NCBI GenBank assembly: GCA_910584095.1
Contig: CAJTYU010000007.1
Span: 53,258 to 117,257, forward strand
DNA: 64,000 nt
Reading direction: 5' to 3'
Source of the DNA: an uncultured Dorea sp.
GTDB taxonomy: Bacteria; Bacillota; Clostridia; Lachnospirales; Lachnospiraceae
Shown here: piece after piece, positions 1-8,624 of the stretch
How the letters are laid out: each line of letters begins with the position of its first letter
Numbering within the stretch: the first letter of the stretch is position 1
Notes under the pieces: generated by a model
Database searches by the model: none
What the model was told of the DNA's origin: nothing
What the model saw: the letters and a program-made list of their open reading frames with translations, nothing else
Made by a program: the position numbers and the translations under genes

Positions 1-692
1 TCGCCTTTGAAATTGTAGGCGACAATAATACGTCCCAGACGCTCTTTCAAATCATGGATATCGTCTGCAAGGCAGAGAATCGCCATAATCTCGGATGCTA
101 CAGTAATGACAAAATGGTCTTCCCTCACCATACCATCCATCTTATTGCCAAGACCTACTACAATATTTCTAAGGTTTCGGTCATTCATATCCAGACAGCG
201 TTTCCACACTACCTGCCTTGGATCGATGCCAAGCTCGTTGCCCTGTTGAATATGATTGTCAAGAAGCGCCGCCAGCAGGTTATTAGCAGAAGTTATTGCA
301 TGAAAATCCCCGGTAAAATGAAGATTCAAATCTTCCATCGGTACAACCTGCGCATACCCGCCTCCTGCAGCTCCTCCCTTTATCCCAAAACACGGTCCCA
401 GAGAAGGCTCCCTCAGAGCGATAACAGCTTTTTTGTTCAGCTTAGCCATCGCCTGTCCGAGTCCTACTGTTGTAGTGGTCTTTCCCTCGCCTGCCGGAGT
501 CGGATTAATCGCTGTTACCAGCACCAATTTCCCATTCGGATTATCTTTTGTCTTCTCATAGACCTCATCCGACAGCTTAGCCTTATATTTCCCATAGAAC
601 TCCAGATCCTCTTCCGAAATTCCGAGGGATGCGGCAACATCCTTAATATGAATCATACTGGCTTCCTGAGCAATTTGAATATCTGATTTCAT
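1..692 (-). CDS. fhs: Formate--tetrahydrofolate ligase, N-terminal part
   Basis: ATP-dependent ligation of formate to tetrahydrofolate, giving 10-formyl-THF for one-carbon metabolism in the cytoplasm. About 230 residues are visible from the ATG at 692; the C-terminal part lies beyond the window edge. The protein starts MKSDIQIAQEA and carries the P-loop TPAGEGKTTTTVGLGQA, then REPSLGPCFGIKGGAAGGGY, both diagnostic of the family, and HFTGDFHAITSANNLL. An AGAGGAAAG ribosome-binding site precedes the start. It follows ftsK by 49 bp on the same strand. The identification is secure; only completeness is unknown. Confidence 0.95.
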   Translation of the reverse strand, partial: MKSDIQIAQEASMIHIKDVAASLGISEEDLEFYGKYKAKLSDEVYEKTKDNPNGKLVLVTAINPTPAGEGKTTTTVGLGQAMAKLNKKAVIALREPSLGPCFGIKGGAAGGGYAQVVPMEDLNLHFTGDFHAITSANNLLAALLDNHIQQGNELGIDPRQVVWKRCLDMNDRNLRNIVVGLGNKMDGMVREDHFVITVASEIMAILCLADDIHDLKERLGRIIVAYNFKG

Positions 693-741
693 CTTTCCTC
701 TGTCCTTTCTATGAATACTTGTCTGCTTTTCCCTTCTAAAT

Positions 742-3213
742 CTATGTATTCTCCTCAACGTAGGCTTGGAATTCCTCCATTGACATTAATACCTTTCTCG
801 GTTTCGTGCCTTCTTCCGGTCCCACAACGCCCGCTTCGCAGAGCTGGTCCATAATTCTTGCGGCACGGTTAAACCCAATCCGGAACATCCTCTGGAGCAT
901 CCCGATTGATGCTTTCTCTTTCTCTATAATAAACTTTCCCGCCTCTTCAAAATAAGCGTCCTGGCTATTTGCGCCTGATGCATCGCCCCCAGCGGACTGC
1001 AGGTTTCCGGCTGCGCTGGAATTAACCTGCTCAGTCACTTCCTCGCTGTAGGAAACATCTCCGTTGGTATCCCTCAGGAAATCTACCACGCTCTGCACCT
1101 CTTTGTCGGACACAAACGCTCCCTGTACCCGGGCGGGCTTCTGATAGCCGCTGGGATAAAAGAGCATATCTCCTTTGCCAAGGAGCTTCTCTGCGCCATT
1201 CATATCGATAATGGTTCTGGAATCTACTCCAGAAGACACTGAAAACGCGATTCTCGACGGCATATTTGCTTTGATTAGTCCAGTAATGACATTCACAGAA
1301 GGTCTCTGCGTAGCAATTACAAGATGGATTCCTGCAGCCCGGGCAAGCTGCGCCAGACGGCAGATGGCATCCTCCACATCTCCCGGCGCCACCATCATAA
1401 GATCTGCAAGCTCATCCACAATAATAACAATCTGCGGCATTTTTACAGGCTTATTGCCGTTCTCATCCGGTTTCATACTCTCTGCCTTGTCATTATAGCC
1501 CTTCATATCCCGGACCTGATGCTGTGCAAACATCTGATAACGCCTCATCATCTCAGTAACCGCCCAGTTTAAGGCCCCGGCAGCCTTCTTAGGATCTGTA
1601 ACTACCGGAATCATCAAATGCGGAATTCCATTATATACACTAAGCTCAACCACCTTCGGGTCAATCATGATTAATTTAACCTCATCCGGCGCCGCTTTAT
1701 AGAGAATACTTATAATTAACGTATTAATACACACCGATTTTCCGGAGCCGGTAGCTCCAGCCACCAGAAGATGAGGCATCTTTGCAATATCCGTCACTAC
1801 CGTCCTGCCGCCGATATCCTTTCCCGCAGCAAAGGATATCTTGGACTTACTCTCCTTAAATTCCCGTGTTTCTAACAGGTCCCGGAGCATTACTGTAGAA
1901 TTTTCTTTATTTGGAACCTCTATACCCACAGCCGCCTTTCCCGGAATCGGCGCTTCGATACGGATGTCCGAAGCTGCAAGGTTCAGTTTAATATCGTCTG
2001 CAAGACCGACAATCTTGCTGACTTTTACGCCCTGCTCCGGCTGAAGTTCATATCTGGTAACGGAAGGTCCGCAGCTTACATTCGTAATGGTAACCTTCAC
2101 GCCAAAGCTTTGAAGCGTATTCTGCAGCTTCATAGCCGTCTCCTTTAATACTGCGTCCGAATCGCCGCCCGCTTTCTTTCCCCGCTTTAGCAGCGATATC
2201 GGTGGGATCTTATACTCTTTTCCGCATGTCTCCTGCCCCTCCTTCGATGCCTTTTCAATATCAGCCGTCTGTCTTGCAAGCTCATCCGGATCAGCCTTTG
2301 CCGTCTGTCTGCGGGCAGATACATCCTGCTGTTTTTGCTCTGCCGGTTCTTGTTCTATAGAAGGCTCCGCAAATGCCTCCGTCTCTTCCGTCTCCGGCGC
2401 CGCGGCGCGGTTAATTACAAATTCAGGCTGTCTCTTCTCAGGCTGCGCTGCCTCTTCTGGCATCTCCGGTTCCGGTATCGGTTCCTTCACAACAGCTCTT
2501 TTTTTCTCATGGATTTCCTGAGGCGCCTTAATCTCCCGTACTTCCGGGGACTTCTTTGCAAGCGTAGTGTCAAAGGAGACTCCTTCTACATGCCGGTCTT
2601 TCCTTCTGGTACGGTTCTGCTCCTTTGACGCCAGTTCCCTCTTTCGAAGTTCCTGACGCTCTCTGGTCACTTCCCTTCGTCTGACAGTTTCCTCTTTTGC
2701 CTTGCTGTATGCCTTGCCGCTCTGCTTTTTTACACCTTTTAAAACAGATTTACCGGTTATTACTACCACGCAGATAATCATGCAGATTGTAATCACCACA
2801 TATGTACCGATAACACCCAGCGCCGGTGTCATCACAGACGTAAGAGTCTCTCCAAGGGATCCTCCCGCTCTTGAAATCATCTCAAACATACTGCAGATCA
2901 GCACAAACAGAATAATTACAGCCGCCGCCTTCACATAAGCAGATACATTCTGTTTATTGGATATGGTAAACGCCGTCAACCCGAAAAGCAGGAACGGAAA
3001 CAGGTATACCCCCGCGCCGAACGCTTCCATAAGCAGGGATGAGACGGCATCTCCCACACTGCCGCCAAACCCAAAATTACTAATCAGCAGTAAGATGCTG
3101 ACAGCAAGCGTCACCCAGATAATAATCTCATCAAATACAAAACTTTCTCCCGAATTATTTACTGTCTTCTTCGTCTTTTTCGAACTGTTTCTCTTCTTAG
3201 ACTTCGAAGCCAT
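742..3213 (-). CDS. ftsK: DNA translocase FtsK/SpoIIIE
   Basis: Septum-anchored motor that pumps chromosomal DNA during division or sporulation. The 823 residues show a basic N-terminus, about four membrane segments (roughly residues 30-165), a charged, Glu/Pro/Gln-rich linker (about 170-340), then the RecA-like motor with Walker A GATGSGKSV (Lys492) and Walker B IVIIVDELADLM. A C-terminal winged-helix gamma domain (about 755-823) would read KOPS/SRS sequences. Length is normal for the family. The start MASKSKKRN follows a GGGGGAA ribosome-binding site. It has its own sigma-A-like promoter at 3280-3308. FtsK and SpoIIIE cannot be told apart from sequence alone. Confidence 0.95.
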   Translation of the reverse strand: MASKSKKRNSSKKTKKTVNNSGESFVFDEIIIWVTLAVSILLLISNFGFGGSVGDAVSSLLMEAFGAGVYLFPFLLFGLTAFTISNKQNVSAYVKAAAVIILFVLICSMFEMISRAGGSLGETLTSVMTPALGVIGTYVVITICMIICVVVITGKSVLKGVKKQSGKAYSKAKEETVRRREVTRERQELRKRELASKEQNRTRRKDRHVEGVSFDTTLAKKSPEVREIKAPQEIHEKKRAVVKEPIPEPEMPEEAAQPEKRQPEFVINRAAAPETEETEAFAEPSIEQEPAEQKQQDVSARRQTAKADPDELARQTADIEKASKEGQETCGKEYKIPPISLLKRGKKAGGDSDAVLKETAMKLQNTLQSFGVKVTITNVSCGPSVTRYELQPEQGVKVSKIVGLADDIKLNLAASDIRIEAPIPGKAAVGIEVPNKENSTVMLRDLLETREFKESKSKISFAAGKDIGGRTVVTDIAKMPHLLVAGATGSGKSVCINTLIISILYKAAPDEVKLIMIDPKVVELSVYNGIPHLMIPVVTDPKKAAGALNWAVTEMMRRYQMFAQHQVRDMKGYNDKAESMKPDENGNKPVKMPQIVIIVDELADLMMVAPGDVEDAICRLAQLARAAGIHLVIATQRPSVNVITGLIKANMPSRIAFSVSSGVDSRTIIDMNGAEKLLGKGDMLFYPSGYQKPARVQGAFVSDKEVQSVVDFLRDTNGDVSYSEEVTEQVNSSAAGNLQSAGGDASGANSQDAYFEEAGKFIIEKEKASIGMLQRMFRIGFNRAARIMDQLCEAGVVGPEEGTKPRKVLMSMEEFQAYVEENT

Positions 3214-3268
3214 AATATTCCCCCTTATCCTATCGTTTGTGTCTTATATGCGCAAAGCATAAATACAC

Positions 3269-3284
3269 ATACTAGACCTAGTAT
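3269..3284. promoter_or_regulatory. Palindrome over the ftsK -10 box (possible operator)
   Basis: A 16-bp inverted repeat ATACTAG-AC-CTAGTAT, with perfect 7-bp arms, covers nearly all of the minus-strand -10 element of the ftsK promoter (3280-3285). Placement fits repressor binding. I do not recognise the motif. Confidence 0.5.
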
Positions 3285-3308
3285 AGCATTTTTAAAAGGG
3301 ACTGTCAT
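3280..3308 (-). promoter_or_regulatory. Sigma-A-like promoter of ftsK
   Basis: On the minus strand ATGACA (3303-3308), 17 bp spacer, TATACT (3280-3285). The start codon is about 65 bp downstream. Confidence 0.65.
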
Positions 3309-3317
3309 CATTTATAT

Positions 3318-4061
3318 TCATCTATTTCTATATTTTTCATCAATCATTTCATGCAATTTGCACAATGCGTCGCTCATTCCCCCTACTTCGTCAATCAATC
3401 CTTCCTTTACCGCTTCATCCCCTTCCAAAAGCGTCCCAACATCCTTTACAAGCTGAGTCGGATTCAACATTAATTTTTCAATTCTCTCTTTGGTCATCTT
3501 GGAATGCTTTGCGAGAAAACTAGTAATCCGATCCTGCGTTTTCTCCATATTCCGAAAGCTCTGCATCACGCCGATAAACATCCCGTTAGAGCGCACAGGA
3601 TGAATAATCATAGTCCCGCTTGGAACAATAAAAGAATAATTTGCCGACACAGCCAGCGGCCCCCCGATGGAATGGCTTCCTCCAAGTACGAGAGACACGG
3701 TAGGTTTGCTTAAAGACGCGATCATCTCCGCGATGGAAAGCCCGGCTTCCACATCGCCGCCAAGCGTATTCAAAAGAATCAGCAGACCGTCGATTTCATC
3801 GCTGTCCTCAATTTCTGCCAGCATTGGAAGCAGATGCTCATATTTGGTTGCCTTCGTATTTCCGCTTACCGCTTCGTGTCCTTCAATCTCCCCGATAATG
3901 GTAATTAGTTTGATTCTGTGTTTCGATGAATTTTCTTCTAGATTCACCGTACCCATTTCTTTAATCTGATCATTCTTTTTTTCGTCTGCTTCTGCGGCCT
4001 GCCCGTCCCGTCCCGTTCTGGTCCGGCGGCAGTCCTTCCTTTCATCATAATCCATATACAT
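3318..4061 (-). CDS. tepA: ClpP-class serine protease, TepA/YmfB-like
   Basis: Soluble ClpP/crotonase-fold protease of the translocation-enhancing TepA family, which in Bacillus also sits just upstream of the ftsK/spoIIIE gene; gene order supports the call. Of 247 residues the first 45 or so are charged and poorly structured. The catalytic core begins near KLITIIGEIEGHE; the likely nucleophile Ser131 lies in GGSHSIGGP and the likely His154 in MIIHPVRS. LNTLGGDVEAGLSIAEMI is the oxyanion-side motif. The ribosome-binding site GGAGG (4071-4075) lies inside a hairpin. Substrate unknown. Confidence 0.85.
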   Translation of the reverse strand: MYMDYDERKDCRRTRTGRDGQAAEADEKKNDQIKEMGTVNLEENSSKHRIKLITIIGEIEGHEAVSGNTKATKYEHLLPMLAEIEDSDEIDGLLILLNTLGGDVEAGLSIAEMIASLSKPTVSLVLGGSHSIGGPLAVSANYSFIVPSGTMIIHPVRSNGMFIGVMQSFRNMEKTQDRITSFLAKHSKMTKERIEKLMLNPTQLVKDVGTLLEGDEAVKEGLIDEVGGMSDALCKLHEMIDEKYRNR

Positions 4062-4065
4062 TAAG

Positions 4066-4099
4066 AAACACCTCCATACGCTTTAGTATGGAAGTGTTT
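4066..4099 (-). terminator. Hairpin between metY and tepA that contains the tepA ribosome-binding site
   Basis: Arms 4066-4079 and 4086-4099 with a 6-nt loop. In the minus-strand transcript all 14 pairs form (13 Watson-Crick plus one G-U at 4072/4093); in the plus-strand transcript that pair would be C-A. It starts 9 nt after the metY stop and its 3' arm holds the GGAGG used by tepA. The U-tract is weak, so it may be a terminator, a translational gate, or both. Confidence 0.6.
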
Positions 4100-4107
4100 A
4101 TCTAAAA

Positions 4108-5388
4108 TTATACCTGAATTAAAGCCTGCTCTACATCTGCAATAATATCATCCACATTTTCAAGCCCTACGCTGAAACGGATCAGATCCGGTTTAACACC
4201 CGCCTCTAAGAGTTCCTTATCATTCATCTGACGGTGGGTATGGCTTGCCGGATGCAGCACGCAGCTTCTTGCATCTGCGACATGGGTGACAATCGCTACC
4301 ATTTTCAGACTGTCCATCATCTTGACAGACGCAGCCCTTCCTCCTTTCAGTCCAAAAGTCAGGACTCCGCAGGTGCCGCCCGGCATATATTTCTGTCCAA
4401 GTTCATAGTATGGATCCCCTTTAAGACCCGGATAATTTACCCATGCAACCTTCTCGTGATTCTTTAGATATCCGGCCACTGTCAGTGCGTTCTCACAGTG
4501 TCTCGGCACCCGCAGATGAAGAGTCTCCAATCCCAGATTCAGAAGAAATGCATTCTGAGGAGACTGGATTGAACCTAGATCTCTCATCAGCTGCGCAGTT
4601 GCTTTCGTGATATAGGCCCCTTTTCCAAACTTCTGCGTATAAACAATTCCATGATAGGTCTCGTCCGGCGTTGTAAGCCCGGCGAATTTCTTACCGTACG
4701 CCTCCCAGTCAAAATTCCCGCTGTCTACAATTGCGCCGCCGACACAGGCCGCATGTCCGTCCATATATTTGGTCGTAGAATGAATGACAATATCTGCCCC
4801 CCATTCAAAAGGTCTGCAGTTAATCGGAGTCGCAAAGGTATTATCCACAATAAAAGGCACGCCATGGGCATGCGCCGCTCCTGCAAATTTCTCAAAGTCA
4901 AGCACAACCAGCGCCGGATTGGCAATGGATTCTCCGAACACCGCCTTTGTGTTTTCTTTAAAAGCAGCATTCAGCTCTTCCTCGCTGCAGTCCGGATCTA
5001 CAAAAGTTGCTTCAACGCCCATCTTCCTGACGGTATGGGCATACAGATTGTAGGTTCCGCCATAAATCGCGGAAGCGCATACAATATGATCTCCCGCCTC
5101 GCAGATATTCATAATCGAATAGAAGCTTGCCGCCTGTCCGGAAGATGTAAGCATAGCCGCTACGCCGCCCTCCAGATCACAGATCTTGGCCGCTACTGCG
5201 TCATTGGTCGGGTTCTGCAGCCGCGTGTAAAAATATCCGCTGTCCTCCAAATCAAAAAGGCGGCCCATCTGATCGCTGCTGCTGTATTTGAACGTAGTAC
5301 TCTGGTAAATTGGAAGCACTCTCGCCTCTCCATTGCCCGGCTCATAACCGGACTGGATACATTTTGTTTCAATCCTATAATCGCTCAT
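4108..5388 (-). CDS. metY: O-acetylhomoserine sulfhydrylase / aminocarboxypropyltransferase
   Basis: PLP enzyme making homocysteine (or methionine) from O-acetylhomoserine and sulfide or methanethiol, in methionine synthesis. The 426-residue length is typical of the MetY branch of the Cys/Met-metabolism family, longer than MetB/MetC. The PLP lysine is Lys207 in HSTTKYMDGHAA; other family motifs are YTRLQNPTNDAVAAKI and GGTYNLYAHTV. It starts 11 bp after yebC, and its GGAGG ribosome-binding site touches the yebC stop codon, so the two are probably co-transcribed. No SAM riboswitch is visible upstream. Confidence 0.93.
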   Translation of the reverse strand: MSDYRIETKCIQSGYEPGNGEARVLPIYQSTTFKYSSSDQMGRLFDLEDSGYFYTRLQNPTNDAVAAKICDLEGGVAAMLTSSGQAASFYSIMNICEAGDHIVCASAIYGGTYNLYAHTVRKMGVEATFVDPDCSEEELNAAFKENTKAVFGESIANPALVVLDFEKFAGAAHAHGVPFIVDNTFATPINCRPFEWGADIVIHSTTKYMDGHAACVGGAIVDSGNFDWEAYGKKFAGLTTPDETYHGIVYTQKFGKGAYITKATAQLMRDLGSIQSPQNAFLLNLGLETLHLRVPRHCENALTVAGYLKNHEKVAWVNYPGLKGDPYYELGQKYMPGGTCGVLTFGLKGGRAASVKMMDSLKMVAIVTHVADARSCVLHPASHTHRQMNDKELLEAGVKPDLIRFSVGLENVDDIIADVEQALIQV

Positions 5389-5399
5389 GTGACATCCTC

Positions 5400-6131
5400 C
5401 TACTCATCCCAATTGTGATATACATCCTGAACATCATCGTCATCGTCCAAAAGATCCAGCGTTTTTTGAATATTCTGGATATCTTTCGGGTCGCTTAATT
5501 CCACATAGGTCTGCGGAATCATAGTAACCACCGCCGACGCCATCTTAATGCCCGCTTCCTCTAAGACTTCTCTTACGCCGCTAAAATCCTCCGGAGCTGT
5601 CAAAATTTCAAAGCTGTCATCCTCCTCTGAAAAATCCTCTGCTCCTGCGTCCAGAGCCTGCATCATCAGGTCGTCCGCATCCCCCTCAAACTCTTCTTTA
5701 TCAACGATAATCTGTCCCTTTTTATCAAACATGAAAGAAACGCATCCCGGTGTTCCCACATTACCGTTTCCTTTGGTGAACGCGCTTTTTACATTGGATG
5801 CGGTACGGTTCTTATTATCTGTCAGCGTCTCTACAATAATCGCCGTGCCATTGGGTCCATAGCCTTCATATGTAATATGCTCATAATTGGCTGAAGAAGA
5901 ATCTCCCGCCGCCTTTTTAATATTTCTCTCTATCGTATCATTGGGCATGTTATTGGACTTCGCCTTCGCAATTACATCCCTGAGCCTGCTGTTATTCGCC
6001 GGGTCCGCACTGCCGCCTTCCTTTACCGCCACTGCAAGTTCCTTGCCGATTTTAGTAAAAATCTTTCCTTTTGCGGCATCATTTTTCTCTTTTTTATGCT
6101 TAATGTTCGCAAATTTTGAATGTCCTGACAT
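5400..6131 (-). CDS. yebC: YebC/PmpR-family protein
   Basis: A 243-residue cytoplasmic protein of the YebC/PmpR (DUF28) family, known as transcriptional regulators or, more recently, as translation factors that help ribosomes through proline stretches. I chose the internal ATG at 6131 because MSGHSKFANIKHKKEKND is the invariant family N-terminus and a GGAGAGAGAAG site precedes it; an upstream in-frame start would add 17 unlikely residues. Other motifs are NIKKAAGDSSSANYEHITYEGYGPNG and a Glu/Asp-rich C-terminus. It heads a yebC-metY unit with a promoter inside the end of the preceding gene. Confidence 0.93.
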   Translation of the reverse strand: MSGHSKFANIKHKKEKNDAAKGKIFTKIGKELAVAVKEGGSADPANNSRLRDVIAKAKSNNMPNDTIERNIKKAAGDSSSANYEHITYEGYGPNGTAIIVETLTDNKNRTASNVKSAFTKGNGNVGTPGCVSFMFDKKGQIIVDKEEFEGDADDLMMQALDAGAEDFSEEDDSFEILTAPEDFSGVREVLEEAGIKMASAVVTMIPQTYVELSDPKDIQNIQKTLDLLDDDDDVQDVYHNWDE

Positions 6132-6172
6132 CTCTTCTCTCTCCTTATCTCCTTTTTTCGTACACGTCTGAT

Positions 6173-6201
6173 ATTGTATCACGCATCCTAAAGTTTTTCA
6201 A
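6173..6201 (-). promoter_or_regulatory. Sigma-A-like promoter of yebC-metY
   Basis: Minus strand TTGAAA (6196-6201), 17 bp, TACAAT (6173-6178). The -35 lies within the last codons of the CBS-domain gene. Predicted start about 30-40 nt upstream of the yebC ATG. Confidence 0.6.
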
Positions 6202-6973
6202 TCTTTACCGACTGAATTGCGTTATTGTCCACTTCCAGTACTGTAAAAAGATACCCCTCATACATTACCGTACAGCGCTCTTCTTCTCCCGGAATACGAT
6301 CAAGCTGATGAATCAGGAAACCGTTCAGCGTCTCATACTCCTCTTTATCAAACTCTATGTTAAGAAGATCTCCCAGATCCTCCAGATCTGTAAACCCATT
6401 TACATCATAGGTTCCGTCTGCCCGAACTTCGATATCTTCTTCCTCCTCGTCATACTCGTCCATGATATTGCCTACGATTTCTTCCAGAATATCCTCCATA
6501 GCAACAAGTCCTGAAGTCTGCCCATATTCATCGATCACAATAGCAATGTGGTTCTTTTCTGCCTGCATCTCTTTAAACAGCCGGTCAATACTCTTTGTCT
6601 CCGGAATATATGCAACCGGTCTTATGTAATCGCCAAAATTTTTGATGGGGGCATTCCTGCTTCTTTCATCAAAATAGCAGGTCATAGCGTCCCGCAGGTG
6701 GATCGTCCCTACAATCTCGTCAATATCCTCATGATAAATCGGAAACCGGGAATGGGTTTCCTCAAGCATGAATCGAAGCGCTTTTTCCAATGGCTCATCT
6801 TCATCAATTGCAACAATATCTCTCCTGTGAGTCATGATATCCTTCGCGTCCTTATCCAGATATCTGACAATGTTGCGGATTAGCTTGGCAGCCTCGATTC
6901 CCGCCTGTTCCTCCTCTTTCTCTTCCTCCTGAAATATCTGCCTCATACGTTGAAACAAACTGCCGTCTTCCAT
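6188..6973 (-). CDS. CBS-pair/CorC-HlyC domain protein
   Basis: Soluble member of the hemolysin C/CorC family (261 residues). A short acidic N-terminus leads to two CBS repeats (about 40-160, including RFPIYHEDIDEIVGTIHLRDAM and HIAIVIDEYGQTSGLVAMEDILEEIVG), then the CorC_HlyC transporter-associated domain (about 180-258). No DUF21 membrane part is present, unlike full-length relatives. CBS pairs usually bind adenine nucleotides; relatives are linked to Mg/Co efflux, but the role here is unproven. It follows the MazF-like gene by 14 bp. Confidence 0.85.
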   Translation of the reverse strand: MEDGSLFQRMRQIFQEEEKEEEQAGIEAAKLIRNIVRYLDKDAKDIMTHRRDIVAIDEDEPLEKALRFMLEETHSRFPIYHEDIDEIVGTIHLRDAMTCYFDERSRNAPIKNFGDYIRPVAYIPETKSIDRLFKEMQAEKNHIAIVIDEYGQTSGLVAMEDILEEIVGNIMDEYDEEEEDIEVRADGTYDVNGFTDLEDLGDLLNIEFDKEEYETLNGFLIHQLDRIPGEEERCTVMYEGYLFTVLEVDNNAIQSVKIEKL

Positions 6974-6987
6974 CTTTTTAACTCCTT

Positions 6988-7335
6988 TTATGTATGAAGC
7001 TCCAGACTTACCCGGATTGCCTCATCAACCTTATTCATTAGTTCTCTGTCCAAATGTCCCACCATATCCTTTAGTCTCTGCTTATCAATGGTACGTATCT
7101 GCTCCAATAGTATCACTGAATCCTTCACAAGCTGACATCTTCTAGAATCAAGCTCAATATGGGTCGGGAGCTTTGCCTTATTCATTTTGGATGTAATTGC
7201 CGCACAGATAATGGTCGGACTATGCCGGTTCCCCGTATCGTTCTGTATCACCAGAACCGGCCTGACTCCTCCCTGCTCTGATCCAACTACCGGACTTAAA
7301 TCTGCATAAAATATATCGCCGCGTCTAACCTGCAC
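6988..7335 (-). CDS. MazF/NdoA-type endoribonuclease without adjacent antitoxin
   Basis: A 115-residue PemK/MazF-family protein, close in pattern to Bacillus NdoA (EndoA), an mRNA-cleaving toxin. Motifs: RRGDIFYADLSPVVGSEQGGVRPVLVIQND, TIICAAITSK and QIRTIDKQRL. The start is GTG at 7335 with a GGAG site 12-13 nt upstream. As in Bacillus it lies just downstream of alr, but the antitoxin gene normally between them is absent: only 85 bp separate alr from this gene and they hold no credible reading frame. It may be controlled by an antitoxin elsewhere or have lost toxicity. Confidence 0.9.
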   Translation of the reverse strand: MQVRRGDIFYADLSPVVGSEQGGVRPVLVIQNDTGNRHSPTIICAAITSKMNKAKLPTHIELDSRRCQLVKDSVILLEQIRTIDKQRLKDMVGHLDRELMNKVDEAIRVSLELHT

Positions 7336-7420
7336 TTTTGTTCACACTCCGATTTTATAAGATAAAAGTATTATTTCCATCTTTCTCGGATGTATTCTGC
7401 ACAGTTAAAAATTAATTACC

Positions 7421-8596
7421 TTAATCTCCAAAATAGTCAGTCTGTGCCACAACCTTCCCGCCTCTTATATATTCCCTGGGTATCCGTATTCCAAAGTCGG
7501 TGACAAATTCATAATTAAAGCGTCCGGATAATTCGCTCAGCATATCTACGGAAATTTCTTCGTCCTTATCTTTTCCTATCAGTACTATTCTATCACCATA
7601 TTCCACATTGTCAATTTCCGTTACATCAGCCATAAATTGATCCATGCAGATTCTTCCCAGAATCGGCGCCTTTTGTCCATGGATCAGAACGTACCCTTTG
7701 TTTGACAGGCTTCTGGGATACCCGTCCCCATAACCAACCGGAACAGTTACAATTCTCGTAGGACGCTGTGTCACGCAGGTTCCTCCATAGCCTATAGGGG
7801 TCCCCGCATCCACCCATTTTACATGAGCGGCATGGCTGATCAGTTCCAGAGCCGGCATCAGCGGAACCTTAAATTTATCTACCTCATCCGACGGATACAG
7901 GCCGTAAGTTGCGATACCTGCACGCACCAGCCCCATCCCGCTCTTTGGCAGATCGATGATTCCCGCACTGTTCGCACAATGGCAGCGGGAAAATGAAATT
8001 CCCTGTTCCTCAAGCGCTCTTTTCATCCAAAGATATCCCTCAAGCTGCCGGTTTGTAGCGCTTTTATCCCGTTCGTCCGCTCTGGCAAAATGCGTATAGA
8101 TTCCCTCCGTCTCAACACCCGGCAGCGCGGCGATTCTTGCAATGGCCGTCACGCTTTTTTCGCAGACCGGAAAACCCAGCCTGGACATTCCTGTGTCAAT
8201 CTTAATATGAAGGAACGCCTTCTTTCCAAGTTTCTCTGCAAGCGCTGAAATCTCTTCTGCCATGGCTTCTGTATAGCAAGTCATCCTAAGCCCCTGTTCA
8301 AGCAGAACCTGTCTCTGGTCCGGAAAAGCAGTTCCGAGCACAAGGACCGGCTTTTCAACTCCTGCTCTCCTCAGACTTACGCCCTCCTCTATAGTTGCTG
8401 TGGCAAATCCCCATATGTAGTCTTTTTCTGACAGCATCTGCGCAATAGGAACTGCGCCGTGGCCATAGCCGTCTGTCTTGACCACCACCATGAGCTCAGT
8501 TCCCTGAGTTAGATTTCCATGCATCTGCTCTATGTTATATTCTATGGCATCCAGATTAATTCTGGCACAAACCCTTGTATATTGTTTTAATTCCAT
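7421..8596 (-). CDS. alr: Alanine racemase
   Basis: PLP enzyme interconverting L- and D-alanine for peptidoglycan. 391 residues. The PLP lysine is Lys40 in VVVKTDGYGHGAVP; the second catalytic base is Tyr270 in GTPIGYGGT; the C-terminal domain carries YGDGYPRSLSNKG and GRICMDQFMADV. I start at the ATG at 8596 (MELKQYTRVCARINLD), preceded by AAGGAAGG; upstream in-frame ATGs overlap the end of nnr and lack a good ribosome-binding site. The alr-mazF order matches Bacillus dal-ndoA. Confidence 0.95.
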   Translation of the reverse strand: MELKQYTRVCARINLDAIEYNIEQMHGNLTQGTELMVVVKTDGYGHGAVPIAQMLSEKDYIWGFATATIEEGVSLRRAGVEKPVLVLGTAFPDQRQVLLEQGLRMTCYTEAMAEEISALAEKLGKKAFLHIKIDTGMSRLGFPVCEKSVTAIARIAALPGVETEGIYTHFARADERDKSATNRQLEGYLWMKRALEEQGISFSRCHCANSAGIIDLPKSGMGLVRAGIATYGLYPSDEVDKFKVPLMPALELISHAAHVKWVDAGTPIGYGGTCVTQRPTRIVTVPVGYGDGYPRSLSNKGYVLIHGQKAPILGRICMDQFMADVTEIDNVEYGDRIVLIGKDKDEEISVDMLSELSGRFNYEFVTDFGIRIPREYIRGGKVVAQTDYFGD

Positions 8597-8624
8597 ATGC
8601 TGTCCTTCCTTATGCTGCATAGTT

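Noticed and set aside
54..686. Long plus-strand reading frame opposite fhs
   Set aside because: The minus strand encodes an unmistakable formate--THF ligase; the plus frame is low-complexity shadow sequence.
5389..5400. SAM riboswitch or T-box expected before metY
   Set aside because: yebC ends 11 bp upstream, leaving no room for a leader.
4651..5418. 255-codon plus-strand frame opposite metY
   Set aside because: Shadow of metY, no ribosome-binding site or recognisable motif.
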